Shown here: in pieces, positions 21,691-33,848 of the stretch | How the letters are laid out: every line of letters starts with the position of its first letter | How positions within the stretch are numbered: position 1 is the stretch's first letter | NCBI GenBank assembly: GCA_015179045.1 | Contig: WHUZ01000069.1 | Span: 186,001 to 250,000, forward strand | Source of the DNA: Kalaharituber pfeilii | Taxonomy: Eukaryota; Ascomycota; Pezizomycetes; Pezizales; Pezizaceae | Length of the DNA stretch: 64,000 nt | Direction of reading: 5' to 3' | Notes under the pieces: generated by a model | Told to the model about the DNA's origin: nothing | Seen by the model: only the letters and a program-made list of their open reading frames with translations | Database searches by the model: none | Made by a program: the position numbers and the translations under genes

Positions 21691-22331
21691 CAGAAAACCT
21701 TTTTTTTTCCCCTGTTTTCATGACGCCACTGAGATTTTTCCCCTGTTCAAGTTTCGGATGATCAACTAATACTATATTATTTAGTCTATTCATAATATTA
21801 CATATCATGACATTTCAATGCAATAAGGCATTGATTCTAGTGAAATATGTGACTATTGAACTTCAATGTAGTCGCATATTGACATATAATACAATATATC
21901 TTGTCGCATATATTATATATATCTAGTTGCATATTGTATATATATTCTGGTTATATACATTCTAGTTGCATATTTTATTTCAAGTTCATAATACGAGAAT
22001 ATTACATAGAACCACAATATTAAAATGGATCAAATAAAGTTCTTATTGCATTATTAAAGTTCAATATAATATTCTGATAGCATATTTTATTGCGAACTTG
22101 AAAAAATATGTGACTAGAAATTATATATTGAATATGCAACTCTATTGAAGGTTCAATGGTTGCATATTTCACTATATATGAGTAGAATTAAGGATTTATT
22201 GCATTGGCGTACAATGCTATGTAATATTATGAATAGACTAAATAATATAGTATTAGTTGATCATCCGAAACTTGAACAGGGGAAAAATCTCAGTGGCGTC
22301 ATGAAAACAGGGGAAAAAAAAGGTTTTCTCC
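21691..22331. mobile_element. Mutator-like MITE with 114-bp TIRs
   Basis: 21691-21804 is the near-perfect reverse complement of 22218-22331. Nine-bp duplications AAACAAGTT lie at 21682-21690 and 22332-22340. Long TIRs with 9-bp duplications are the hallmark of MULEs. The interior is strongly AT-rich, with repeated GTTGCATAT-like strings, and has no transposase. Confidence 0.88.
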
Positions 22332-22640
22332 AAACAAGTTATGCGCTGTCTTATCATATGTTGGAAAACTGGGCACGAGATAAGGGAGTTGTCATACGCA
22401 AGTTCTGCCGCGGTTTATGTAAGCAAATTCCACGTCAAAGGGTTTTGCGTTCACATATGCATTCCTGTTTATCCAAAGTGTGCCATCGGAATGTATAATA
22501 ATAGATCTGCACAGGTTTGCAAGAGAAAGACAAATGGAGATATAAGTTGATAACAGTAACGAATAACCCCCCCGGTAGGCAAAAAAGTTCGCTTGCGACC
22601 TTGCTGATAAAACATGACAACTTCGGAGAGAGCGGCTGTT

Positions 22641-22702
22641 TTTTTGTTTTTTTGTTTTTTAAATCACATAACCCCGCTTGTAGCACGTGGCCATGGCAGG
22701 GT
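22641..22702 (-). mobile_element. Tail A short retroposon (62 bp)
   Basis: T runs broken by single G, then the reversed tail A. The 13-bp duplications GAGAGCGGCTGTT lie at 22628-22640 and 22703-22715. Confidence 0.92.
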
Positions 22703-22715
22703 GAGAGCGGCTGTT

Positions 22716-24211
22716 GATACCCGGTAGAGATAAAGGTAAGAACATATATGAAGACCAGCAAGGTAAGAGACTACGGAGTGATCGGTGAAGGGAGTCTATA
22801 GCAATTTACGGAGATCTCGTAACGAAGAATGGATCTTATCTACATGAAGGTGGGGAGGTTCAATGTGCTGTTACATAAGAGTTTGGATAGTATAGTCAGG
22901 GGTTGCGAGTAAAAGGGGCATGGGATCAAATTGCTTGAAACATTTATTTTCGGGTAGTCCATCCGGAACGAAAACATTCCGTTGCGTACGGTTGGCGAGT
23001 CGCTAGAAATCTGGTTTATTTTCCCGGTTGTAAGTTTATATTATTCCTATTTCGTCTGTACCCCATGTTAATAGGGTCGCTGCCATGGACCAGACCCATT
23101 CTGGCTTAACTATGCAAGGCGACCTAGTGGAGGTCATCCTTGGCACATCTTCCCCCGGCAGTCGTCCTGATCATTCGCTTCCTTGGTCACGAGATTATCG
23201 CTTCCTCAGATGCGCTGGTTCATGACGCCTTCGTGCGGTTGACATTGATCTACGATTTTATGATCCATCACATCACAGCCGGGGGAATGATCCGGTTGTG
23301 CTTAGAATAGCATCGAGCAACACCATGATGTTAAACTCAACAAGCACAAAAATGGAACGTAGGCGAATGGCAACTGTTACGATAAACAATGGTCATCACG
23401 GATGGATGGCAGGCTGAAGTTCACAGACAGAGCACTCCGCGAGTGTTACCGGCTCAATCACGCATGATAGTCATCGCCCGTTCATTGCGCAAAATGTCGC
23501 AAGATGGCAAACGTCTGAAAACCCCCATCAGCGGGATGGTATCCCAAGTAGTATCCATGTTGCGGGGTTGCTTGAAAGAAGGGGCACCGGGAGGTTTGTG
23601 ATGGAACCAGTAGGTTAACGCAGAGATTGACGTCATGTATGGGTAACATTGGTATTGGAAAGCTCGAAAGGGACGATGCCGTGGTCTTTGACCCACATAT
23701 CTCGTTGGCAAGCGGCAGACTAAATACATTAGATTGGAAAATGAGGTGAGGTTTGGACTAATTTTGCCTGCGCTCGACTGCATTTATGTATTCTATTTGT
23801 TATCAGAGAAGGTGCCCTTGTATCTTCCATCATGTGTATACCCGCATCTTTACTTACTTGCTGTCATCGAACCCGCTACCAATAAGATCAGCAATTTGCT
23901 CTTCCTTTAATTTCGTATGATAGTTCACCCTTTGTCAAAATATAGTTGCGTTTGATAGTGCTGAATCCTAAACTTAGTATTGTCCCAATAATGTGCTGCG
24001 AAACAATACCTAGATTTCCCGATCATACTACTCCATTACACGGCTGGTTGGGGACAATGCGAGTGAGAAATAATTGCAGACTGTGATTTTTTTTTTTCTT
24101 GCGCCACGATCTTATACCGCCTTCACACAGATAGCATCTAGAATGGATGAGGCTATATAATTGAGAATATTTGGCTATACTTGAACAATCAGGTAGAAAC
24201 AATCAGGTAGA
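22716..24211. other. Long spacer without supported gene
   Basis: Frames here (for example 23389-23601 plus and 23454-23783 minus) overlap each other and carry no motif. Nothing bounded was seen. Confidence 0.3.
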
Positions 24212-24570
24212 AACTACCGTATTAACTCACATAAGAGCAAGAAAACAAACGCGCGCTAGTTCGGTCTTGGCAAACCTCTCAGCGCCAGTGCGCGTGTATC
24301 ACGCACGGACACGTAATGATCCCCGAATTACCATGCTAACCTCAACACCACGGAGATTGATACTATGAAAAAATGCAATGCGCAAATGCGCAAATGCGTC
24401 GCAGTCGCACAATGGCTATATGAACTGCATAGAGAATTAGCGAGCATCACTAGTCAAGTGTCTTTTTGGCCTGGCGGACGGTAATCTCTGATTAATGGCG
24501 CCTGAGTCCTGCCAAGACCGAACTAGCGCGCGTTTGTTTTCTTGCTCTTATGTGAGTTAATACGGTAGTT
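24212..24570. mobile_element. MITE with 61-bp TIRs
   Basis: 24212-24272 is the reverse complement of 24510-24570 (starts AACTACCGTATTAACTCACA). The 359-bp element has no coding capacity. Just outside the left end ACAATCAGGTAGAA is duplicated in tandem. The target duplication is unclear, so the superfamily is not assigned. Confidence 0.75.
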
Positions 24571-26990
24571 GCGGTCCCTTAAGAGCAGATGGCGAGCCGA
24601 AACTTGAGAATTTGTACTGGAAGTTTCTTATTCCTTGCCGCACTGAAAGTCGGTTTAAGAATACAATGGGTGACATGCGGAATGCATTCTCTGACCATGT
24701 AGCTATCTCCGGATACATCCTTTATTGCTATTGGATAACTGGTGGTGGAGTTGACATTTTTTTTGGTTGTAGCTACATCTCCGGGTTTGGTTGTCGAACG
24801 AATACCGGTAATAGCAGATGGTGTCTTTGCTATGATTTCTTGGCAGCGCACCGTTGCGTACGAGACCATGTCATGTTCCTTCTTGTCAGTACTATATACT
24901 CTAGATTTATGCAGTCCAGTATTTGATTCCCAGCAGCCAACTTTCCCGCCACCGACACCGCATTTGCTCTCATTCTTCCCAAGCTTTCGGATCAAGAACA
25001 CCTCCTGCCGGTTTATAATTATAGGTGAAAATACATTAGCGAAAAATGATAGCTTAATTCAAGTCGATTGTGTTGTGTTTCGCTGAATATTACTAATGAT
25101 AGTATAGCAGATTCCCCACACCCCAAGTTCAAAATGAAGTGCATATTAGAAAGATGAAGAAAACGACAGGTAAGGCAGCGTATAATGGACTGTATGATAT
25201 CGATACCTGCCGGTACGACATGTTGATAGGGAGAATGTAGTTGCGAAAGATGGAGGATTTGTCCTCGAAAGCGGAAGGATTTAGTCTCGAAAGCGGAGGA
25301 ATTTAGTCTCGAAAGTGGAAAAGTAATTGAGGTTTGTGATAGCTCTGTGAATGCAATGAAGTATTTTGCTCAACTTCTACGACCCATAGAGTGGCTTTTG
25401 ATGCCAACACGAAATTTCAATACTTGCGCTGCGGATACAGTGCCATTACTTTTAATCCCTGCTGAGACGTGGATTGACGGCTGCGCCCTATCTGTGCCAG
25501 GTCCTAAGAAATAGTAGTGTTGGGTAGTTATTTTATTCTGCAGGCCTCTGCATGGCTTGATTGAACATTTGCTGATATATCTCTTCATGAGGCGATCAGA
25601 CAGCGTAGACATAGCCACAGCAATCAGAAAAGCAGGTAATCGTGCCCTGGTGAGTTGGTGGCACATGCGTTACCAGGACATAGTGGGCCTTTTCCTGAGA
25701 GACAAACCGTTGCAAAATATGCTGCGCAGGCTCCATGTTCGGACTCGAACAGGGGCGTTCCCTTGGTTATTGATTGCCATACCATGTCGCTTGCGAGGGA
25801 TAGGATTGGTGGATTTGTGTTTGAACAAAATTTTTGTGTTATTCTCTTCCTGAAGGCGTCTACCGGCATTGTAGTTTTAACTTGTTGGTCAATACATTTC
25901 CAGAGATGGAGATGAGTAGTCTCTGAGTAGAACAAGGAACTTGACATGAAATCTGAAGTTGACTAGTAGGAGTACGTAGAAGATAGGAATGTGTAAAGAG
26001 TACGAATGTATGTGTGGTATAGGCAACGGGTGCACTGGTGAGGGCTATAGAAGGGAAGAATAGAGTCCTGGTATATTTATAAATATCTAAAATATCTTTA
26101 GGATAGGTTATTCACATTTGGAATTGATATTATGGTGATATATACTTGTTTGTAGTCAAATGGTGATAGTGCTAAGCTCAGCAATCGCACGCTTCCCAAC
26201 AAGGCGTGGTGGTAAGCCAACCTTAACAGTAAAACCTCAAAATTCATATAGTGAAGTAGCAGCAGATTTTATCAGTGCTCAAAAAAAGTTTTAATAGAAT
26301 TCATGAATGGTAGGGTCAAATGAAAGCTCTCTATCCTGAGTATCCACTGCTTCAACAACAGCTTAATCCTTTTAAGAATTCATAGAGTTATCACACATAA
26401 ATCCTAAGGCATCGCATAATGTCGCAGAAGATTTTCCTTAATTTGCATCACAGATTTGGAATGATAGACAGTGCCAAACTTAATCTATGATAGAGCGTCG
26501 TGAATATTGCCTACTTCCAGCTTCCTAATGCTGCAAGAATCATGTCAATTGGATAAAAACTTGTAGTGTGGATTGCGTTGAAGTTAGTATTAGGTGTTTT
26601 TTATATAGCACGATATGAGAACAATACTTGCTTAAAGTGGATGCTTGGCGTTTGCTGGGATAGTTCATTACTTTATATGGCAATGCAAACCACTGAAAAT
26701 CAGAGGCTTGGCCTTAATGCATTCCCTGTTACCTGCAGAAAATTAAATCCACAAAGGCGGAGGATTCCGGATATCTCTGTCTACATAGATAATACTTGAA
26801 AATTTCACGATGAGCAAGAGAAATACCTAGGGTATATCTGATAAATTTCCTAGCATGGTTCAGTGAATATTAACATACTTATGATTACAAATTTCTATTG
26901 TTACCCTACAGAAAGTTAAAGGGCAGCAAAAGTCAATGCATGATCTATTGTACTCTAGCAAATATACCCGTAGTAGTGACTTTCATTAAA
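24571..26990. other. Long spacer without supported gene
   Basis: Several frames of 80-140 codons (24579-25001 minus, 25370-25666 minus, 25624-25947 minus) show no family signature and no shared splice structure. From about 26080 the sequence is AT-rich. Only the small tandem repeat at 25254-25319 stands out. Confidence 0.3.
25254..25319. repeat. 22-bp tandem repeat, three units
   Basis: Three diverged units of about 22 bp ending in CTCGAAAGCGGA or CTCGAAAGTGGA follow each other directly. Confidence 0.75.
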
Positions 26991-26995
26991 CAGAA

Positions 26996-27120
26996 TTTTT
27001 TTTTGTGATATCATTACTCGCATGCCGCCTTGGGGCTACGGCGAGATTAAATACATGAAAGCCAATAAAAGGAAAAGAAAAGATATTGGTCTCCCCCCCC
27101 GGGTCTTCGCGCTTCCGATT
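26996..27120 (-). mobile_element. Longer tail B retroposon, 5' end unresolved
   Basis: T9 and then the reversed tail B hairpin (GCGAGTAATGATATC on the minus strand). Additional LINE-3'-UTR-like sequence continues to the right, including TTTCCTTTTATTGGC on the minus strand. No matching duplication was found, so the right boundary is a guess. Confidence 0.6.
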
Positions 27121-27263
27121 AAGCTCAACACCTCATGTACCAAGCTGACAACCTCCTACATTAGGATATCATCTTAATGCCCTGGATCATTGAGGGCTCA
27201 ACATCCAGGAAAGGCCAGGCCAAATATGAGGATGTCACACGAATGGAGAATGCCCTTACAGCC

Positions 27264-27340
27264 GAATCGCTGCCTCCGATAACAGGGACGCTGCCTCCGA
27301 TAACGGAGATGTTGCCTCCGACGGGGACGTGGCCTCCGAT
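27264..27340 (+). repeat. 24-bp imperfect tandem repeat
   Basis: Four units built on CTGCCTCCGATAAC or close variants. They encode LPPIT-like repeats in one frame of the subtilase relic's upstream region. Confidence 0.6.
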
Positions 27341-27740
27341 ACTCAATTTTGCGGGCAGAACTCCTACGCTGAATTTTATCGTGGGGCTTTTGCTTGCCCA
27401 GGACGCACTATTTTTCGAGTCGGAGCCTCCACGCTGGTCCAGCCTGGAGTGGCTACAGCATTGGCCGCGGGAATGGCGGCGATGTTGCTGTACTGTACAG
27501 ACATCACGATAGAATGCATTATTGTACAAGCCTGAAAGGTACCCATTATCGGTATCATAACCCTGCTGCGATTTATGAAGCATTCCGTCGCATGGAAGGA
27601 TCGGACAAGACTGCACCGTACGTAAGGCGGATATTTAAGGTTCATGATAAGATGTGGGAGGAGGTAGCCATGAATGGCTCCTGGGGATCACTCGTAATGG
27701 CGAAAATGCCCGAGGCTGGGCTATTAAGCTGCTCGAACTG
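27341..27740 (+). pseudogene. Subtilase (peptidase S8) C-terminal relic
   Basis: The stretch VATALAAGMAAMLLYCTDI matches the region after the catalytic Ser of the S8 peptidases that fungi often append to ankyrin or NLR-like proteins (family pattern GSSVATALAAGLAALILYC). Downstream, in another frame, AAIYEAFRRMEGSD and KVHDKMWEEVAMNG fit the C-terminal end of the same family. The catalytic Ser motif is disturbed (GASTLVQPGVAT instead of GSSVAT) and the frames are broken by a stop at about 27533. The Asp and His parts are not seen upstream. A remnant, not a working protease. Confidence 0.55.
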
Positions 27741-27820
27741 AAAACCCTGTGCATTATTTATACGAGAACTCCTTTTGATGCTGTTTCTGACATATACGGC
27801 GATCTAGACTCACAATTCCA

Positions 27821-28091
27821 ATCTGGAACTGGTACATGGTATGGAGGAGGAAGTGTCCAGGGGGGTTGGAAGCGATATACAGACCCCGGCCACAGAGAAA
27901 AAGGAAGGGGACCCGCTGGTGGAATTGATGAAGTGGATAGAGGGATAATCTTCCCTTGACTCAGGTTTACCTATCTTCATTTATCTATTTGTCTTACTTT
28001 ACTCACGATATGTTATTTTCCACTCTCTTCTGCTATTTTCAATTATCTCCTTTGTGATTATCTCGTTATAGCCCATGAGTGAAGATGTTTG

Positions 28092-28120
<29 letters not shown>
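27821..28120 (+). mobile_element. Possible tail B-type LINE end, degenerate
   Basis: CTCGTTATAGCCCATGAG, then GTGAAGATGTTTG and A29 resemble a tail B that lost its hairpin arm. An 8-bp CAATTCCA at 27813-27820 recurs at 28124-28131, 3 nt beyond the A tract, and could be the duplication. Boundaries are uncertain. Confidence 0.4.
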
Positions 28121-28122
<2 letters not shown>

Positions 28123-28258
28123 CCAATTCCATCACGAATTCGCATGTGCACTGACTAGAACACGCTGGTAGAGGGTTATGTGAACTGGGAGAAAAGTAAA
28201 TAAATAAATGAATGAAAATCAAAATTTTAAAAAAGGGATCCCATTCGAGTCCACTGAA

Positions 28259-28294
28259 ATCGCCATAGCCCATAGCGCGGAATGCGATTACTGA

Positions 28295-28327
<33 letters not shown>
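28259..28327 (+). mobile_element. Tail B short retroposon (69 bp)
   Basis: ATCGCCATAGCCCATAGCGC, then GGAATGCGATTACTGATAT and poly(A). The outer stem is ATCGC with GCGAT. Only a 6-bp direct repeat ACTGAA flanks it (28253-28258 and 28328-28333). Confidence 0.75.
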
Positions 28328-28338
28328 ACTGAAGGCTG

Positions 28339-28397
28339 TTTTTTTTTTTTTTTTTGTATCACGTAACCCCGCTTGTAGCTGTTCGCCATGGCAGGGC
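28339..28397 (-). mobile_element. Tail A short retroposon (59 bp)
   Basis: It follows the preceding tail B copy with only 11 bp between them. Reversed tail A with a T run; a 7-bp direct repeat AAGGCTG flanks it (28332-28338 and 28398-28404). Confidence 0.75.
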
Positions 28398-28576
28398 AAG
28401 GCTGGTGGATGAAGGCCACAAAGGATGATAAGGACAAGCCACCGCCACCTGTTGAGTTGCTATAGGCATCAACATGCACAATGACAGATTACTGGGACTA
28501 TTCTTCATGCATGCTCTGTTATAATCTCCGTAAGCCCTCTGACCTTCAGTTTACCTTGTTCGCTAAACTGTAATTA

Positions 28577-28670
28577 TTTTATTTTATTTTATTTTATTTT
28601 ATTTTATTTTATTTTTCCAACGGGCGGCCTGCGAGTATTGATATATATAAAAAAAAAAAAAAAAAAAAAA
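28577..28670 (+). mobile_element. Tail B retroposon with ATTTT microsatellite
   Basis: About eight ATTTT units form its 5' half, then a shortened tail (CCAACGGGCGGCCTGCGAG) and poly(A). The 12-bp duplications AAACTGTAATTA lie at 28565-28576 and 28671-28682. Confidence 0.85.
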
Positions 28671-28940
28671 AAACTGTAATTAGTCTAGTCACTTGAAAGT
28701 ATTTTACTTTGTGTATTCGTACACTACTGGGTTGCAAAACCTTTCTATATTAAGTGATGTTTTCAAAGGATATGTATGTACAGCAGAAATGAGAAATATT
28801 GGTTACAATTCCCGCCTTTTTTTGGCGCCTGTTTTCTCACCTCAAACCTCTATTGAGAACCTTTATTGAAGCTTCCTACAAAGTTTCCAGTGTACCGTTC
28901 CAAATTGTCCCAGGTACTGATTTGCAATAGTGCGTTCATG

Positions 28941-31900
28941 TTAATTTCGTCGAGTACGCATAATTAGGTCCATGGGCAGAAGCTTTTTTGGCTCAAGCAA
29001 TGCGCGAACATTCTTCGCTTGGAAGAAGACGAATACGTTAGAGCTTGAAGCGGCGTAGTGAGCTGGGGTTAGACCATTTTTGTCCTTCCGTAGCATGTCG
29101 ACATTCCTGGTTTCAAGTAGCTCTTCGATCATCCACAGTACTCCGTATTCTGCTGCATAGGAGAGTGGTGTGCGCCCTTTATAGTCTTTGACGTCAGGTT
29201 CAATAGAGGCTTTCGGATCCAGCAGCTGTCGCAGCGCTTCACGGCGATTGGTACTTTCAGTGTCCGGTTGGTTTCTTACTCCTATTGCGACCTTGTGAAG
29301 CGCCGTCCGGCCACTGTCACAGTCTCTGGCATTTGGATTGACATTAGAATCAGTAGAACGTAGTTCCACCAATTTTCTGTTACCACGCAAGACTGCTGCA
29401 GACAATGGTACGTCCCCACTGAGCCTATTCGCCTTGGTAGCTTTAGGCTTGACTCGTGAACTTAGCCAGTCAAGCAGCGTTTCGCTGATGGAAATGCTAG
29501 TAGCAGGCTGATTCCCTGCCACCTCAGCGATGCATTTCGAGACGCAAACCAATGGCGCACATTTGCATGCAAAGTGGCTTTTGAATGCGGGTACAGGCGA
29601 AAACGACGGGTCCCAAGCAAGAAGTGATAGTAAAGACTGCACCAGTTGTAGATTTTCTTGCGAGATGGCAATGTGCATCAATCCCAACCAAGTATAACGA
29701 TCAAGCTTCAAGTTAGGATTGGTCAAAAGTCTTGACCCGATATATGTCCACGTTTCCGCAATTGCAGAGGCCAGCACCTTTGTGGACGCGATGGAGGATT
29801 CCGAAGGCGTGTCCGATTTCGGCCCACTCATATCTAGACTAACCCCTTCCCTTTCTAATAGCATTTTAATGAACACAATGGAGCCTTTTAGAAGTGCGTG
29901 ATAGAGTGGGGGCTGGCGCCGGCTGTCGCGGACCGCTAGGTTTATATCTGGCCTTGATAGGAATATTGCTAATGCCTTCTCACGTAATTGACCGGTATGA
30001 TGCCGATATGTAGTAGGGTTGTTGGCCAGAATAGCAAGTGGACATAGAGCGCCTGAATCAGAGGGGAAAATGTAATTTGGATCCACATCAGCACGACTTA
30101 ATAACCACCGTAAAGCTTCGATATTGAGATTATCACAAGCAGCATTGAGGGCATATTGAAGAACAGGCTCCATATAACGGTGGTCTAGGCCTCTGTATGA
30201 ATCCCAAAGATGTTGAAGCATAGTTATCCCGCACTCGCGATGTTCCGCTGCTGCTATAAAAAATGCTCTGGGATAGAGCCCGAACTCTCTCCGCCATCGA
30301 TCCAGCTTTGATGGGGTAAATGTATTCTGGCTAAGGCGGCCTTTCAAATACGAGCTTAGTCCGAATTTCACCGCTAGATACTCTCGGGGCCACTTGAAGT
30401 CGGAGAAGTCGGCAAAGTACTCGCATTGTGTAAAATCAAATCGTTCTTGAAGCGTGACGATATACACCACGGGAAACATACACAGAAAATCATCCAACAA
30501 GTTTACAACCTCACAATTGTAAACATGGTCCAAGCAGTTGCGGACATGGACTAACCAGCACATTGCAGCGTATATGGAAAATGGTTGAATGTCTCGGTTG
30601 AGCAAAGGGTGATGTCGGCGATGTTGCTGATTGCGATTGCGAGCCCATATCCAATATTCAGCAAATGAGTAGCAGTTCAACCGGCCAGGTCCGACCTGAG
30701 CCACAAATGCTCTAATTGAAGGAACATAGAGCATAGAGTGATCTCGCTCCACCCAGTTCTCCGAAGCTCGCCGTGAATTTCTGGACCCTAATTGTGCAAA
30801 CAAATCCTCCTTTGAGAAGGTTCCTTCCAAATACATTAAACCCCTGAGACATGCACTGGCCATTTTAATAGAAGCGTCATGAAAATATCTACTTTTGTTT
30901 TCCTCAAGATGTTTCTGTGTCGTATAGTGAGCAAGTGATACCCTTCTATCACCTTTGCTCACTGTTATTAGTCCGGCGCAAGCATTGACAACAATCGACT
31001 CGGGGGCATGTCATCCTGATGAATCCTCCGGAGGCTGCGGTCAGCGGTGAGCACGAGTGCTTGACACAAAGCTGAGATTGTCATCGGCTGGGATGCACAG
31101 CTTATCCACATCAGGGCATCCATTGCTAGTTGACGGTCCTCGTCCCCCTGGCGCATAATCCTCTCCAAGGCCTGGTCGTACGTGCCCTTGAGGCTTCTTG
31201 GCAAGCGCTTCAAGGCTGACCTCACTTTCGTCCTGCTGGTCTGCGATTCTATAGCGTCAAGGTGAAGTGCGGCAAGTAAAAACCTAGACAAGGCTTCGAG
31301 TTAACTGATGTCACATAATAGAAAAGTACAACAAGGATTATGAAAATACCGGTCAACTGTAAGGGCAACTTACATCCCATGAGCTTTTGAGGTGACCCCG
31401 TCAACGAGCTCTGAGAGGAGTTGTGGACAATTGCTGCAGAGACTACTGAGGCGGTGTCTCCGTCCTATTTGCTTGGTGACAAATGTCGTCACATCATGAT
31501 CTGTAGCGCGAATAACAAGGCGCGCATGCGCACAGTCCTTCAGCGAGTCTTGTATGCCAATCTCCCTGGAGGTTATGAGGAGCGAAACATTCGATCCTTT
31601 TGCATTCAGGACAAAGTTCCGCATACAAGGCAGCAGGTAGTTTCCATACCGGCACTCATCAAACGCATCAATAACGATATATATATGTGAAAAATCTGTG
31701 CTTACGTTGCACAGCACCTGCTGAAGTGCCTCCATGCTGTGCGAATTCTGCGCGTTCTTAAGATCTTCAAGCAACGTGGGAAACTTGTTCGTTAGGCCAT
31801 TTACTGCACTTCGCGCTCTCTTGAAACTATGCGTGCACGAAATTTTTGCAAGCTGGTATATTAGGGTCGCGATGAGCTCATGAGCGTGTTGCACTGTTCC

Positions 31901-33077
31901 AAGCTTGTAATCGCAGTATAAGAACGCGACGCCAACGGGTTCTTTTTGGAATTTCGAGCGTAAATGATTGATTATCACAGACCTGGCATACAGGCGGCAA
32001 TGGTGAGATAAGAAGTCGAATATTTGCAAGGGGTCACATACGCCATGACAGACTTTCCCGCTCCGGCTAATGCAACGGTGCCGGGTCAGCGCACGTTTTG
32101 TTTGCGGATTGAAATATCTTGGGACAAAACTTACGAATTCCTTCGCAGAGTAGCATTTTGTATTCACCACCCACCCATCCTTCGAATTCGAGAGTTTGCA
32201 GGAGCCATTGTCCAGTTCCCTCCTGCCATTGCTGGCTCATATCAATGTGCCTCGTCTCCATCTCCAAGGGCCTTAGCCAGTCGAGGTCAGGTTCTGCCGG
32301 CCTATCAGTTTCTGGTTTGCATAGTTAGCAACCTCATTCAGCGAGAACCTGTATGCATGTTTGGTTGTACCGTTCTCAGATCTTAAAGTCAAACTGCTGC
32401 TAGGGCGGGAAACCATCTCCTGGATCTCCTGCACTCTTAGGAGCGCTTCATCCAATATTTGATGCTGTGCTGCAGCAGATTAGTAAGCCTGTTTTTCTTT
32501 TCGTTATCCTAACTGCTTTACCTTCCACACGGGCTTCAATTCTAGGCAAGCCTTCTCGGGCTACTGTCGAGATCAGTCCTCTGGTGCTAGTGTTATTATC
32601 CGATCTTGTCGACTTAACATTAGCTTAATTTACTTACCTAACATCATGATTATAGGCTAGTTGAATCAAGTGGTTATATCGCTGCATCAGCTCCAGTGCA
32701 TGCATAACCTCCTCCTGCTCGAAAGGCCATTTCAAAGAACTTAACTTCCACGAGAACCATCTGCGAATGCGATGGTAGGTGGTTTTATCGTGTCGCATTT
32801 CTGGGCGGAGATGATTGTGCTCCGTGAACTTTTGTGTCAGATCATTTAACAGTACGCGGTATTTCTCAAGAATTCCGCCAGCCTCTCCCAGAATCTTCAC
32901 GCTATCAGTCTCGAGTTCATGATTACCGATAGTTCTCAGGAGGGTATAGGCTTGGCTGAGTTCTTCTAACAACTTCTCTTTATCCTGGCTTGCAGATTTC
33001 ACCTTTGCAATCATGTTAACAAGCGGTATAACGAGCTGCGTGCACCCGAGGATGAGCCCAGCGAGTTCCATGGCCAT
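28941..33077 (-). CDS. NACHT-ankyrin STAND protein (one frameshift)
   Basis: NLR-type ATPase switch of the kind used in fungal non-self recognition. Exons: 32638-33077, 32522-32580, 32371-32469, 32135-32293, 32042-32066, 31374-31982 and 28941-31283. Residues 1 to about 150 form a helical N-terminal domain (MAMELAGLILGCTQLVIPL), of the HeLo-like sort by position. The fourth exon ends LLCEGI and the 25-nt fifth exon supplies PGAGKSVM, completing Walker A at about residue 253. Walker B is IYIVIDAFDEC. The NACHT C-terminal part has HGMFLLAALHLDAI. The long last exon holds ankyrin repeats (GRTALHKVA, KGRTPLSYAAEYG, NGLTPAHYAA). All introns but the third have strong signals and phases fit throughout. 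One C is missing in the run at 31012-31016 (five C on the coding strand, six expected), between DDMPP and ESIVVNACAGL. With it the protein is 1244 residues. Confidence 0.85.
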
Positions 33078-33846
33078 GGCGGTGTGGCGTAAGAGCGGAA
33101 CGTTTCTAGTAGTGGCTGTTATGGTTTCCGTGGTTGCGTCGCGCGATTCTGGATAGCTAGAACTTCAGCAGCAAATATGGATCGTAGTTCGACAATTTTC
33201 ATTTATCTCCATGCTCGAGTTATTGTCACTTCCAAATTGAAAAGGCTGAATTTGAACCAGGCTCTGAAATCTCATTCGATCCCCATATCCATGTATCCAA
33301 ACCGCTTGCATATGCAAGCTGTGTGCTTATCAATAGCCGCAGCAATTGTTCCAATAGTTATGACCTAACTTCCTGACAAGGCAGACTTTTGAAGCTACAA
33401 GCTCTGTGATGATTTAGGTTTCAGTATCCCTGTCTTTCGGATGCCCTATGCCAGTACGGCATCTCTTCCGGTCCTCAGGCCTTGCATTACCTTAACCGTT
33501 ACACAAAGATGACGGTACTGCTTTTGCAGTATGATACTGGCCAACCGCAAGAGTGATTCGAGGACGGCTCCGCCCCTCTTCTCCCTATATGTGCAGTACA
33601 AAAAAGAAACTTTGTCGCAGCTGACAATGCCTAGATTATCCGGGCCTTATTTCGTAAACACCGGTGTAATTCCCGCACCATATCAATTTACTAGAGGACT
33701 ATGAGGATGAAGAATTGTTCGCCCCATCAGCATGTACTAGTAGCCTACGGCGAACTCCGTTGATGGGGTGCTACAACGATTTTACTAGCATTGATGCAGG
33801 TTGCAGAAGAAGCCTCCAGGAATCCAAGCAATACCACTGCCATTAT
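33078..33846. other. Upstream region of the NACHT gene
   Basis: No separate gene, TATA box or bounded repeat is evident. The short plus-strand frame at 33177-33368 has no motif. Confidence 0.3.
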
Positions 33847-33848
33847 TA

